Below, in pieces: positions 37,336 through 45,860 of a DNA stretch of 64,000 bases. The translations under genes and the position numbers were made by a program. Location of the stretch: positions 1 to 64,000 of the forward strand of contig NZ_JABKKJ010000014.1 of the NCBI RefSeq assembly GCF_013166515.1. Reading direction: 5' to 3'. Within the stretch, counting starts at the first letter, position 1, and every line of letters begins with the position of its first letter. The notes beneath the pieces are model-generated. The model made no database searches, had not been told where the DNA came from, and saw nothing but the letters and a program-made list of their open reading frames with translations. The DNA comes from Xylanibacter caecicola. GTDB taxonomy: Bacteria; Bacteroidota; Bacteroidia; Bacteroidales; Bacteroidaceae.

Positions 37336-37788
37336 ATGATAGACTATTTTGCAGCCAATTTGTGGCAGATGTGGGCGTTGGTAGCCATTGTTTGTCTTAT
37401 ACTCGAACTTACCAACGGTGATTTCTTTATCATGTGTTTTTCTATCGGTGCTGTATGTGCAGCTGTTTCATCCGCTTTAGGTCTTGGATTTTATGGCGGA
37501 CTTTTGGTCTTTGCTGTATGTTCGGTGCTGTGTATATTCTTTGTACGCCCGTTTGCACTTCGGTATCTCCACCGCAATGATGACGCCAGAGTAAGCAATG
37601 CCGATGCACTGATAGGACGTATCGGGCGTGTAAGTGAGCCGGTCGAGGCGGGCGGATATGGGCGTATTGCCATTGACGGGGATGATTGGAAAGCCGTTTC
37701 TGCCGATGGTCAGGCAATACCGTTGAATGCAAAAGTAAAGGTTATTGGGCGTGAAAGCATAATAATAACAGTTGAAACCGTTGACTGA
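37336..37788 (+). CDS. NfeD-family membrane protein (short form)
   Basis: The 150-residue protein has hydrophobic segments at about 11-30, 33-52 and 55-72 followed by a soluble OB-fold of about 65 residues (ALIGRIGRVSEPVEAGGYGRIAIDGDDWKAVS). This is the short NfeD type without the ClpP-like protease domain. It is 25 bp upstream of a slipin gene; NfeD-stomatin pairs are conserved in bacteria and archaea and act in membrane microdomain organisation. Confidence 0.9.
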   Translation: MIDYFAANLWQMWALVAIVCLILELTNGDFFIMCFSIGAVCAAVSSALGLGFYGGLLVFAVCSVLCIFFVRPFALRYLHRNDDARVSNADALIGRIGRVSEPVEAGGYGRIAIDGDDWKAVSADGQAIPLNAKVKVIGRESIIITVETVD

Positions 37789-37813
37789 CAAGTAATTTTT
37801 AAAATAAAACATC

Positions 37814-38767
37814 ATGAGTATTCTATCTTATTTTCTAATCGCAATAGTTGTTTGCGCACTGATATTGGTGAAAAAGAGTCTGGTTATCATACCGCAGTCA
37901 GAAACAAAAATCATAGAAAGACTCGGCAAGTATTATGCCACATTGCAGCCCGGCATCAACGTGATAATTCCGTTTATCGACCGTGCCAAAGTGATGATTA
38001 CCCTTCATCGCGGACGTTACGTCTATTCAGACAATATAGATTTGCGCGAGCAGGTTTATGATTTTGACAAGCAGAATGTTATTACCAAAGACAATGTGCA
38101 GACACAGATCAACGCCTTGCTTTATTTTCAGATTGTCGATCCGTTCAAGGCCGTATACGAAATCAACAATCTGCCCAATGCCATTGAGAAATTAACGCAG
38201 ACGACATTGCGTAATATCATTGGCGAACTTGAACTTGACCAGACCCTGACATCACGTGATACAATCAACACAAAGCTACGCGCCGTACTTGATGATGCCA
38301 CAAACAAGTGGGGTATCAAAGTAAACCGCGTTGAGCTTCAGGATATCACACCTCCGGAAAGTGTGCTTCAGGCAATGGAGAAGCAGATGCAGGCTGAACG
38401 TAACAAGCGTGCGGCAATCCTTACATCCGAGGGTAACAAGCAGTCTCAGATACTTCAGTCAGAGGGAGAGAAGGAAGCTATGATAAACAGGGCAGAGGCT
38501 GCCAAACAGCAGGAGATACTACGTGCCGAGGGAGAAGCACAGGCACGCATACGTAAGGCAGAGGCCGAGGCGGTAGCAATAGAGAAGATAACCGAGGCGG
38601 TAGGTAAGAGCACCAATCCCGCAAACTATCTTCTTGCACAGAAATACATTCAAGCACTGGAAGAGATTGCACAGGGCGACAAGACCAAGACTGTATATCT
38701 GCCATACGAGGCTACAAACCTTATGGGCAGCATCGGTGGTATAAAGGATTTGTTCAAGTCAGAGTAA
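37814..38767 (+). CDS. SPFH/band 7 membrane protein (slipin/paraslipin type)
   Basis: The 317-residue protein has one N-terminal membrane segment (about 3-22), the SPFH/band 7 domain (about 24-180; IIPQSETKIIERLGKYYATLQPGINVIIPFID, TKDNVQTQINALLYFQI) and a long Ala/Glu-rich coiled coil (about 180-260; EGEKEAMINRAEAAKQQEILRAEGEA). It forms oligomeric rings at the inner membrane and is cotranscribed with nfeD. A stem-loop with T run follows (38788-38813). Confidence 0.93.
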   Translation: MSILSYFLIAIVVCALILVKKSLVIIPQSETKIIERLGKYYATLQPGINVIIPFIDRAKVMITLHRGRYVYSDNIDLREQVYDFDKQNVITKDNVQTQINALLYFQIVDPFKAVYEINNLPNAIEKLTQTTLRNIIGELELDQTLTSRDTINTKLRAVLDDATNKWGIKVNRVELQDITPPESVLQAMEKQMQAERNKRAAILTSEGNKQSQILQSEGEKEAMINRAEAAKQQEILRAEGEAQARIRKAEAEAVAIEKITEAVGKSTNPANYLLAQKYIQALEEIAQGDKTKTVYLPYEATNLMGSIGGIKDLFKSE

Positions 38768-38787
38768 AACTAAAATATTTTCGTAAG

Positions 38788-38813
38788 GGGCGGCTCTGTG
38801 TGTCGCCCTTTTT
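38788..38813 (+). terminator. terminator after the slipin gene
   Basis: GGGCG (38788-38792) pairs with CGCCC (38804-38808), followed by TTTTT. Confidence 0.65.
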
Positions 38814-38830
38814 AATTTATATATTGTAAT

Positions 38831-39922
38831 ATGCTGAATATATGTATTGTTGTCGGCGCCCGTCCTAATTTCATGAAAGTGGCTCCGATAATATGGGCTG
38901 TCAACAAGGCGCAGGCATCCGGCAGGGAGATTGGATATAAACTCGTGTATGCGGGATCTGAGAATGACCCTACATTAGAACCTTCTTTGTTTGACGACCT
39001 TATGATATCGCGTCCGGATATATTTCTCGGAATAGACAGTATAAGCCTTAATGAGATAACCGGAAGAGTGATGCAGGAGTTTGAAAAGTATCTTGAAACC
39101 AATCCGACTGATGTGGTTATTGTCGTCGACGACCTCGCTTCGACCATGGCGGCTGCCATTGTTACCAAGAAGCAGGGTGTCACTCTTGCACATCTTGTTG
39201 CCGGAACACGCTCTTTTGATATAAAGATGCCGAAGGAGATAAACCGCCTTGTCATCGACGGACTGTCCGATTTGCTCTTCACGGCAGGCATGGGCAGCAA
39301 CAGTAATGTGAGCCGTGAAGGCGCCGAAATATCTCATGTATATATGGTGGGCAACATACTTATGGACACTTTGCGCTTTAATCGTTCGCGTTTGGTGAGA
39401 CCTTCGTTTTTTGACGATATGGGATTGTCTGTCGGAAATTATCTTGTCTTTACCCTCAATCGCAAGGCATTGCTGGCAGATATCGACAATATACGTGCCA
39501 TGATAAGGTCTGTCGATGCGTCGGCAGGTGATGTTCCGGTCATAGCTCCATTGCGCAATATGGCGCGTGATGTTGTTGAAAGCATGTCAGGCGAGCTGAA
39601 AAACATACGTATAGTGCCGCCTCTTTCGTATCTTGAATTCGGTTATGTCACGGCAAATGCCAAAGGTGTGATAACCGATTCGGGCAATGTTGCCGAGGAA
39701 GCGACGTTCAACGGCGTTCCGTGTATAACGCTTAACAGTTACACCGAGCACATCGAGACGGTCAAGACAGGGTCGAACGTACTTGTCGGTGAGGATGCCG
39801 GGCGTTTGGGAAATGCCGTTTCAGACATGGTTTCCGGCAAGTGGAAAAAGTGTGCTTTGCCCGAACGATGGGACGGACGCACGGCAGAACGCATTGTACA
39901 GATACTGACCGAGAGTATATAG
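38831..39922 (+). CDS. degenerate UDP-GlcNAc 2-epimerase (WecB-like) homologue
   Basis: The 363-residue protein has the GT-B-like fold of non-hydrolysing UDP-GlcNAc 2-epimerases: VVGARPNFMKVAPI (7-20), MPKEINRLVIDGLSD (133-147) and ITDSGNVAEEATFNGVPCITL near the C-terminus. Several conserved positions differ. The usual HTGQHYD stretch is YAGSENDP (40-47); the Glu of HVEAGLR is Val123 (HLVAGTRS); and the His of the THRREN stretch is Asn210 (FTLNRKA). Asp101 of the GD pair is kept. Catalysis as a standard epimerase is therefore doubtful. It is flanked by terminators, so it is monocistronic. It could be a sugar-nucleotide-binding regulator or have a changed reaction. Confidence 0.85.
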   Translation: MLNICIVVGARPNFMKVAPIIWAVNKAQASGREIGYKLVYAGSENDPTLEPSLFDDLMISRPDIFLGIDSISLNEITGRVMQEFEKYLETNPTDVVIVVDDLASTMAAAIVTKKQGVTLAHLVAGTRSFDIKMPKEINRLVIDGLSDLLFTAGMGSNSNVSREGAEISHVYMVGNILMDTLRFNRSRLVRPSFFDDMGLSVGNYLVFTLNRKALLADIDNIRAMIRSVDASAGDVPVIAPLRNMARDVVESMSGELKNIRIVPPLSYLEFGYVTANAKGVITDSGNVAEEATFNGVPCITLNSYTEHIETVKTGSNVLVGEDAGRLGNAVSDMVSGKWKKCALPERWDGRTAERIVQILTESI

Positions 39923-39936
39923 ACAGTCTTTATGAT

Positions 39937-39998
39937 ATGCAAAACCAACAAGCCCCGGAATGTAATTTCATACATTCCGGGGCTTGTTGGTTTTGCAT
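39937..39998. terminator. perfect 28-bp bidirectional terminator
   Basis: 39937-39964 and 39971-39998 are exact inverted repeats with a 6-nt loop. They lie between the convergent epimerase homologue and korC; the stop of korC is only 10 bp away. Confidence 0.85.
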
Positions 39999-40008
39999 CA
40001 TATAGTAT

Positions 40009-40551
40009 TTACATTTCTTTTATAATCTCCTTGCCGGTCTTTATCGCCTCCATATTCAGCGGAATAAGACTGTGGTGGCGTTCGGGCAATGTCTTGTATA
40101 AAGCCTTTTCCACTCCGTTTTCGCTGACAATGGAACACACCTTGAGCAGTCCGCCAAGTACAATCATGTTGAATACTTTCGAGTTTTTCATCTCTGCCGC
40201 CTTATCCATGGCGTCTATGGAATACACTTTTATGTCGCTTCGCTTCGGAGGATTGATAATTCCGTAGCTGTCATATATAAGTATTCCGCCCGGTTTGAGC
40301 TTTGGTTCGAACTTGTCAAGCGACGGTTGGTTAAGGACAATGGCAACATCGTATCGGCTAAGTATTGGAGATGAGATGCGCTCATCGCTCACAATAACAG
40401 TCACATTGGCTGTTCCGCCACGCTGTTCCGGTCCATAGGCAGGCATCCATGTCACCTCTTTGTCCTCCATGAGTCCTGAGTATGCAAGTATTTTGCCCAT
40501 TGACAATACACCCTGTCCGCCAAATCCGGATATTATTATTTCCTTTTTCAT
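40009..40551 (-). CDS. korC: 2-oxoacid:ferredoxin oxidoreductase, gamma subunit
   Basis: The 180-residue protein opens with EIIISGFGGQGVLSMGKILAYSG, the signature of gamma subunits of CoA-dependent 2-oxoacid ferredoxin oxidoreductases, followed by TWMPAYGPEQRGGTANVTV. It is the last of four genes (D-A-B-C order) that encode one complex. The complex oxidatively decarboxylates 2-oxoglutarate or branched 2-oxoacids to acyl-CoA with reduction of ferredoxin. The substrate cannot be fixed from sequence. Confidence 0.93.
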   Translation of the reverse strand: MKKEIIISGFGGQGVLSMGKILAYSGLMEDKEVTWMPAYGPEQRGGTANVTVIVSDERISSPILSRYDVAIVLNQPSLDKFEPKLKPGGILIYDSYGIINPPKRSDIKVYSIDAMDKAAEMKNSKVFNMIVLGGLLKVCSIVSENGVEKALYKTLPERHHSLIPLNMEAIKTGKEIIKEM

Positions 40552-40559
40552 GACTGTTG

Positions 40560-41339
40560 CTATTTAATTTGAGACTCGTTTGTGTTATCTTTCAGGTCGC
40601 CTTTAGGATAGAATTTGAACATATTCTCCTGCATCCACTTGTTTGCCTTTACGGGCGACATCTTCCAACCGCTGTTGCATGTGCTCACTATTTCCACGAG
40701 ACTGGAACCTTTTCCTGCCATCGATGCCTCGAAAGCTTTGCGTATCGCTTTCTTTGCAGAGCGTATTGCCGCCACGGTTTCAACGCTTTGGCGTGTCACA
40801 TAGCAAGTGCCTTCAAGCGTGGCAGCTATTTCTGTCACCTTCAGAGGATAGCCGTGAATTTCGGGCGTTCTGCCGTATGGGCATGTGGATGTCTTTTGTC
40901 CGATGAGAGTAGTCGGTGCCATCTGTCCGCCGGTCATGCCGTATATGGCATTGTTGATGAATATTATTGTTATGTTTTCACCACGGTTCAAGGCATGTAT
41001 GGTTTCACATGTACCTATGCAGGCAAGGTCTCCGTCGCCCTGATATGTAAATACCAGACGGTCGTTCCAGCATCTCTTTATCGCCGATGCCACAGCCGGA
41101 GCACGTCCGTGGGCTGCCTCCTGCCAGTCTATGTCAAGATAACGGTATGCAAAAACGGCACATCCCACAGGACATACGCCCACGCTCTTGTCTTCCATAC
41201 CCATCTCTTCTATAACTTCTGCCACCAACTTATGTACCACACCGTGCGAGCAGCCCGGGCAATAGTGCATTGGAGTGTCGTTCATGAGTGCCGGTTTGCG
41301 GTAAACCTGATTCTCCTTGGATATTATTTCGTTACTCAT
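40560..41339 (-). CDS. korB: 2-oxoacid:ferredoxin oxidoreductase, beta subunit (TPP-binding)
   Basis: The 259-residue protein carries the thiamine diphosphate motif: YQGDGDLACIGTCETIHALNRGENITIIFINN (GDGD with the downstream NN). The HYCPGCSHG start and CPVGCAVF supply conserved Cys residues. TTLIGQKTSTCPYGR is typical for Kor/Vor beta subunits. It lies 11 bp after korA and 8 bp before korC. Confidence 0.94.
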   Translation of the reverse strand: MSNEIISKENQVYRKPALMNDTPMHYCPGCSHGVVHKLVAEVIEEMGMEDKSVGVCPVGCAVFAYRYLDIDWQEAAHGRAPAVASAIKRCWNDRLVFTYQGDGDLACIGTCETIHALNRGENITIIFINNAIYGMTGGQMAPTTLIGQKTSTCPYGRTPEIHGYPLKVTEIAATLEGTCYVTRQSVETVAAIRSAKKAIRKAFEASMAGKGSSLVEIVSTCNSGWKMSPVKANKWMQENMFKFYPKGDLKDNTNESQIK

Positions 41340-41350
41340 AGCTGTATCTT

Positions 41351-42430
41351 TTAGAACTTTGTTTTAAGGGCATTGACAATCTCTTCCGGTTCGGGAACTA
41401 TGCCTCCCAGTCGTCCGAACGACTCGACATCCACACTGCCGAGTGTAGCAAGACGTACGTCGTCTACCATTTGCCCGGCATTGATCTCCGTTACGAGCAC
41501 CCCTTTCTTGCCCTTTGAAATCTCTGCAATTTCATCCGACGGGAAGGGCCACAAGGTTATTGGTCTGAAAAGACCTACTTTCAAACCTTCCTCGCGTGCC
41601 ATTTCTATGGCTTTCTCCGATATTCTTGCGGCACTTCCGAACGCTACGATTATATAATCGGCATCTTCACAGAAATGAGTCTCGTATCTTACTTCATTGT
41701 CTTTGATTGTCTTGTACTTTTCCTGCAGGCGCAGATTGCGCTTTTCCATTACCTCCGGCTGCAATTCAAGCGATGTAAGAATATTGGGATTGCGCCCCTT
41801 TGTGCGTCCCAATGTTGCCCACGGACATTCTTTCTTTATCTCTTCCTCTGTGCGGCGCGGCTTGTATGGCGGAAGCACCACACGTTCCATCATTTGTCCG
41901 ATTACACCGTCGCTGAGTATCATTACCGGTATACGGTATTTGAAAGCAAGTTCAAACGACAGATCCATGAAGTCTGCCATTTCCTGTACAGATGCAGGTG
42001 CAAGCACTATTGTATAATAGTCGCCGTTACCTCCGCCGCGTGTAGCCTGATAATAGTCGCTCTGCGACGGTTGTATGGTGCCCAGTCCCGGTCCTCCGCG
42101 CTGTACGTTTATCACCACGCCCGGTATCTCTGCACCCGCCATGTATGATATTCCTTCCTGCATCAGTGCCACGCCCGGACTTGAAGAAGATGTGAAAACC
42201 CTCTTGCCAGCGCCAGCGCCGCCATATACCATGTTTATCGACGCGACCTCACTTTCTGCCTGCAGCACCACCATACCCGTGGTTTCCCATGGCTTCAGTT
42301 GCGACAGTGTTTCGATTATCTCACTCTGCGGGGTAATCGGATAACCGAAGAAAGCGTCCGCACCGCAACGTATGGCAGCATGTGCTATAGCCTCGTTGCC
42401 CTTTAGCAATACAATATCCTGTTCTGCCAT
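41351..42430 (-). CDS. korA: 2-oxoacid:ferredoxin oxidoreductase, alpha subunit
   Basis: The 359-residue protein starts MAEQDIVLLKGNEAIAHAAIRCGADAFFGYPITPQSEI, the standard alpha-subunit opening with the GYPITP motif. VQRGGPGLGTIQPSQSDYYQA follows in the pyrimidine-binding domain. ATG 42430 is chosen; a longer frame to 42556 would overlap the ferredoxin gene in another frame. It starts 4 bp after the ferredoxin stop. Bacteroides annotation often calls it 3-methyl-2-oxobutanoate dehydrogenase (VorB), so 2-oxoglutarate versus branched 2-oxoacid specificity stays open. Confidence 0.94.
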   Translation of the reverse strand: MAEQDIVLLKGNEAIAHAAIRCGADAFFGYPITPQSEIIETLSQLKPWETTGMVVLQAESEVASINMVYGGAGAGKRVFTSSSSPGVALMQEGISYMAGAEIPGVVINVQRGGPGLGTIQPSQSDYYQATRGGGNGDYYTIVLAPASVQEMADFMDLSFELAFKYRIPVMILSDGVIGQMMERVVLPPYKPRRTEEEIKKECPWATLGRTKGRNPNILTSLELQPEVMEKRNLRLQEKYKTIKDNEVRYETHFCEDADYIIVAFGSAARISEKAIEMAREEGLKVGLFRPITLWPFPSDEIAEISKGKKGVLVTEINAGQMVDDVRLATLGSVDVESFGRLGGIVPEPEEIVNALKTKF

Positions 42431-42434
42431 AGTG

Positions 42435-42668
42435 TTATTCCTCCATTTTTTTCTTATAGACTTCAATACAACCGTCAGGACATACCACCGCACACGATGC
42501 ACATCCGATGCAGTCATCGGGACGTTCGGCCGCGGCGTATGGATAGCCGTTGACATTTACTCGCTTTGCCGTAAGGGCTATGACGTCCTTTGGGCAAGCT
42601 TCGATACACAATGCGCATCCCTTGCAGCGGTTGGTATCGACAACAATGGCTCCTTTAATTTTGCTCAT
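42435..42668 (-). CDS. korD: 2x[4Fe-4S] ferredoxin subunit of the oxidoreductase
   Basis: The 77-residue protein has two CxxCxxCxxxCP clusters: CKGCALCIEACP and CIGCASCAVVCP. It carries electrons from the TPP centre to free ferredoxin. It is the first gene of the oxidoreductase block, 60 bp after a small TPR gene. Confidence 0.95.
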   Translation of the reverse strand: MSKIKGAIVVDTNRCKGCALCIEACPKDVIALTAKRVNVNGYPYAAAERPDDCIGCASCAVVCPDGCIEVYKKKMEE

Positions 42669-42728
42669 AAATTGATGTTTTTCGTTATTGATTTTCAGGA
42701 AACTAAAAACTGTTTATGTATAGTCCGT

Positions 42729-42908
42729 TCAAGGGTTGTACATATCCCGGCAGTAATAGCCAAGGATATTTTCCACCATTTTCTTTGCCTCGGCAGCAGA
42801 ACTGTCGGGGTCTAAGGCTATGGCTTCAAGATAATTGTTGAGCGCCTCTTGCCAGTTTCCCCGTTTTCTGAACTCGTTACCTCTATTATAATAATCTTCG
42901 GCTGTCAT
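42729..42908 (-). CDS. small TPR protein
   Basis: The 59-residue protein consists of little more than one tetratricopeptide repeat: AEDYYNRGNEFRKRGNWQEALNNYLEAIALDPDSS, then a C-terminal helix and GYYCRDMYNP. Its ATG overlaps the folD stop codon (TAATG), so translation is coupled to folD. Its position directly before the oxidoreductase genes suggests an assembly or regulatory helper, but this is inference. Confidence 0.85.
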   Translation of the reverse strand: MTAEDYYNRGNEFRKRGNWQEALNNYLEAIALDPDSSAAEAKKMVENILGYYCRDMYNP

Positions 42909-43786
42909 TACCTGTAATATTCTTTCTTGCCGGCAGCAAGAGTATTTTTCATAAGCGAGCATATTGTCATAGGACCTACGCCGCCCGGAACAGGAGTAAT
43001 GAACGAACATTTGGGCGCAACCTCATCAAACTTGACGTCGCCGTTAAGACGGAAGCCGCTTTTGCGTGTGGCATCGGGCACGCGGGTTGTACCTACGTCG
43101 ACGATTACCGCTCCCTCTTTGACCATATCTGCCTTGACAAAGTCCGGATTTCCTATCGCTGCGATAATGATATCGGCTTCGCGACATTCTTTCTTCAGTG
43201 TCTTAGAGCGGCTGTGACACACGGTTACCGTCGCATCGCCATACTGCTTCTGCATCATCAGTTGTGCCATAGGCTTTCCGACAATGTTGCTGCGTCCCAG
43301 TATTACACATTTCTTGCCGGATGTTTCTATGCCATATCGCTTGAGAAGTGTTATTATTCCCAACGGGGTGGCAGATATGAAACATGGCAGTCCGATAGCC
43401 ATACGTCCCACGTTTATGGGGTGGAAGCCGTCCACATCCTTGCGGTAGTCTATTGCCATTATGACTTTCTGTTCGTCAATGTGCTTGGGAAGGGGCAGTT
43501 GCACAATGAAGCCGTCTACATCATCGTTGCGGTTCAGTTCGTCTACCTTTGCAAGCAGCTCTTCTTCCGTCACATCATCTTCGAAACGTATCAGCGAACT
43601 GGTGAAGCCGCATGCCTCACAGGCAATCACCTTATTCTTGACATACGTTTCGCTGCCACCGTCGTGACCAACAAGAATTGCTGCCAGATGAGGTCTTTTT
43701 CCTCCTTCTGTCACAATTCTTCTCACTTCTTCGGCGATTTCTTCCTTTATCTTTGCTGCGGTTGCTTTTCCGTCTATAAGTTGCAT
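42908..43786 (-). CDS. folD: bifunctional methylenetetrahydrofolate dehydrogenase/cyclohydrolase
   Basis: The 292-residue enzyme interconverts 5,10-methylene-, methenyl- and 10-formyl-tetrahydrofolate. Key pieces: [16 protein letters not shown] (about 50-65, catalytic Tyr and Lys), [24 protein letters not shown], the NADP-binding [11 protein letters not shown], and [10 protein letters not shown]. It supplies 10-formyl-THF, the cofactor of PurN encoded at 49673-50248. It follows ffh by 67 bp on the same strand. Confidence 0.96.
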   Translation of the reverse strand: MQLIDGKATAAKIKEEIAEEVRRIVTEGGKRPHLAAILVGHDGGSETYVKNKVIACEACGFTSSLIRFEDDVTEEELLAKVDELNRNDDVDGFIVQLPLPKHIDEQKVIMAIDYRKDVDGFHPINVGRMAIGLPCFISATPLGIITLLKRYGIETSGKKCVILGRSNIVGKPMAQLMMQKQYGDATVTVCHSRSKTLKKECREADIIIAAIGNPDFVKADMVKEGAVIVDVGTTRVPDATRKSGFRLNGDVKFDEVAPKCSFITPVPGGVGPMTICSLMKNTLAAGKKEYYR

Positions 43787-43853
43787 ATTATGTATGTTTA
43801 CCGGTTTAATTGTCTTTTTATGCTGTCAATTATACATCGATGCCGTGTGTGGC

Positions 43854-45209
43854 TTACAGTTTCGGCATTCCCGGCAGTCCGCCTTTCATGCCTTTCATCG
43901 CACCCATCATCTGGCTCATCTTCGAGCCTGTTACAAGTTTCATCATCTTGCGTGTCTGGTCAAACTGCTTTATCAGCCTGTTCACTTCTTGTATGTTCGT
44001 GCCCGAACCTTTTGCTATGCGCTGTCTGCGGCTTGTATTTAAAATCTCGGGATGAGTGCGCTCTTTCGGTGTCATGCTCAGGATTATTGCCTCTATGCCC
44101 TTGAATGCGTCATCGTCTATGTCCACATCCTTTATGGCTTTGCCTACTCCCGGTATCATGGATGCCAAATCTTTGAGGTTGCCCATTTTCTTTATCTGCT
44201 GTATCTGTCCGAGGAAGTCGTTGAAATCGAACTTGTTTTTCTGTATTTTCTTTTGCAGACGTTTAGCCTCTTCTTCGTCAAACTGTTCCTGGGCACGCTC
44301 CACAAGGCTGACGATGTCGCCCATTCCCAATATACGGTCTGCCATTCGTGACGGGTGGAAGACGTCTATTGCTTCCATTTTCTCGCCGGTACCTACAAAT
44401 TTAATAGGTTTTGTAACGACTGTGCGTATGCTCAGTGCGGCACCACCACGCGTGTCTCCGTCGAGTTTTGTAAGGACAACGCCGTTGAAGTCGAGTCTGT
44501 CGTTAAACTCCTTTGCTGTGTTTACGGCGTCCTGACCTGTCATCGAGTCTACTACAAACAGGGTTTCGGAAGGATTGACAGCGTTTTTCAGCGTCTCGAT
44601 TTCGTTCATCATCTCCTCGTCAACGGCAAGTCGACCGGCGGTATCTATTATCACAACGTCGTGCCCTTTTGCCTTAGCCTCTTTTATGGCATTGCCGGCA
44701 ATTTCAACAACGTTCTTGTTGTCCGGTTCCGAATATACCGGAACTCCTGTTTGCGTGCCTACAACCTTCAACTGTTCTATGGCAGCAGGACGATATACGT
44801 CGCATGCCACGAGCAGAGGGTTCTTGTGCTGCTTGTTTTTCAGCATGTTTGCAAGTTTTCCACTGAATGTTGTCTTACCGGAACCTTGCAAACCCGACAT
44901 GAGAATGATTGCGGGGCGTCCGTCAAGTTTAAGTTCGGCAGTCTCACCGCCCATAAGCTCGGCAAGTTCATCATGCACAAGCTTCACCATTAGCTGTCCT
45001 GGCTTCACGGCATTAAGTACATTCATGCCGAGAGCCTTTTGTTTAACGGTGTCGGTGAACGTCTTAGCTACCTTGTAGTTAACGTCTGCATCGAGTAAAG
45101 CTCTGCGTACGTCTTTCAGAGTTTCTGCAACGTTAATCTCGGTTATTTTTCCTTCGCCTTTAAGTATTTTAAAAGAACGTTCAAGTCTGTCACTTAAATT
45201 TTCAAACAT
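43854..45209 (-). CDS. ffh: signal recognition particle protein Ffh
   Basis: The 451-residue GTPase brings signal-sequence-bearing ribosomes to FtsY. Order: N-domain helical bundle (1-95), G domain with LQGSGKTTFSGKLA (P-loop, about 107-120), DTAGRLAVDE, TKLDGDTRGG and GTGEKMEAIDVFHPSRMADRILGMGD, and a Met-rich M domain (about 300-451, ending in KMSQMMGAMKGMKGGLPGMPKL). The minus-strand -7 box TATCTTTG is at 45293-45300. Confidence 0.97.
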   Translation of the reverse strand: MFENLSDRLERSFKILKGEGKITEINVAETLKDVRRALLDADVNYKVAKTFTDTVKQKALGMNVLNAVKPGQLMVKLVHDELAELMGGETAELKLDGRPAIILMSGLQGSGKTTFSGKLANMLKNKQHKNPLLVACDVYRPAAIEQLKVVGTQTGVPVYSEPDNKNVVEIAGNAIKEAKAKGHDVVIIDTAGRLAVDEEMMNEIETLKNAVNPSETLFVVDSMTGQDAVNTAKEFNDRLDFNGVVLTKLDGDTRGGAALSIRTVVTKPIKFVGTGEKMEAIDVFHPSRMADRILGMGDIVSLVERAQEQFDEEEAKRLQKKIQKNKFDFNDFLGQIQQIKKMGNLKDLASMIPGVGKAIKDVDIDDDAFKGIEAIILSMTPKERTHPEILNTSRRQRIAKGSGTNIQEVNRLIKQFDQTRKMMKLVTGSKMSQMMGAMKGMKGGLPGMPKL

Positions 45210-45629
45210 ATCCTTATTTTTGTTTCATTATTATTTACAATCATTGTGAATGCAGTCTGCATGCCTGCATATACAGGGCAACCCCGTTTATGCAAAGATA
45301 ATAATTAAGATATAAAAAACGTAAAAATCCGGATTGTATTTAAGCTATTTTAAAACACTTTTTATCAAAAATGCGCACATCGGTGGGTGCGTGTGCAATC
45401 ATGAATGTATGTTTATCGCTAAACGTTTGATTTTCAATGGTATTTTAAATATGCACATTTTATTTGCGAGTGTGCATAATTTGTCCTGTTTTTCGTTTAT
45501 ATTATTCATTATATAACGTCCTGACATTGGTGTGTACATGTGTGTTTCATGCCATCGGAAAACTGTTTTTTACAGTATATCGGCATCGTTTTTAGGTGTC
45601 ATGTAAAGTACTGAAAGTCAAGATGATAC

Positions 45630-45712
45630 CTTTTGCTTTCAAAAAGCTATGCTTTAAGGGTACTAAAGCTATGCTTTTCGAGTGCTAAAGCATAGCTTTT
45701 TGAAGGCGAAAG
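45630..45712 (+). repeat. 83-bp palindromic repeat element, copy B (22-bp periodic)
   Basis: It has 27-bp terminal inverted repeats (45630-45656 with 45686-45712, 25 of 27 matching). Three AAAGCTATGCTTT-type cores are spaced 22 bp apart (two direct, one inverted). It matches the reverse complement of 20627-20709 at 77 of 83 positions. No ORF is present and no clear target-site duplication could be seen. Confidence 0.85.
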
Positions 45713-45759
45713 ATATGCTTTGTTTATTTCAGACGTGTTTTCTTGGAAAATAAAAACGA

Positions 45760-45845
45760 ATAATCGAATGTCTGAAACCAATTACTATGTTCATTCGATT
45801 ATCTATGCGAATTCGGAATAATGAATAAGTTTTTATTCCGAATTC
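45760..45845. terminator. paired hairpins downstream of dedA
   Basis: ATAATCGAATG (45760-45770) pairs with CATTCGATTAT (45792-45802). GAATTCGGAATA (45809-45820) pairs exactly with its complement at 45834-45845 and lies 16 bp beyond the dedA stop codon, so the second is the probable dedA terminator. Confidence 0.6.
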
Positions 45846-45860
45846 ACATATATGTTGTAT

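Larger units (their letters stand above)
45210..45860. other. 651-bp intergenic region between ffh and dedA
   Basis: It holds the ffh promoter (CAAAGATA 45293-45300 on plus), an AT-rich stretch without coding signal, the 83-bp element B (45630-45712) and two inverted repeats before dedA's 3' end (45760-45802 and 45809-45845). Confidence 0.6.

Noticed and set aside
40557..41354. 265-codon plus-strand frame opposite korB
   Set aside because: Antisense shadow of a well-supported gene; no recognisable domain.
42431..42556. N-terminal extension of KorA
   Set aside because: It overlaps the ferredoxin gene in another frame and lacks any family similarity; the standard opening begins at the ATG at 42430.
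20627..45712. Target-site duplications at the two 83-bp elements
   Set aside because: The bases flanking each copy do not form a convincing direct repeat.
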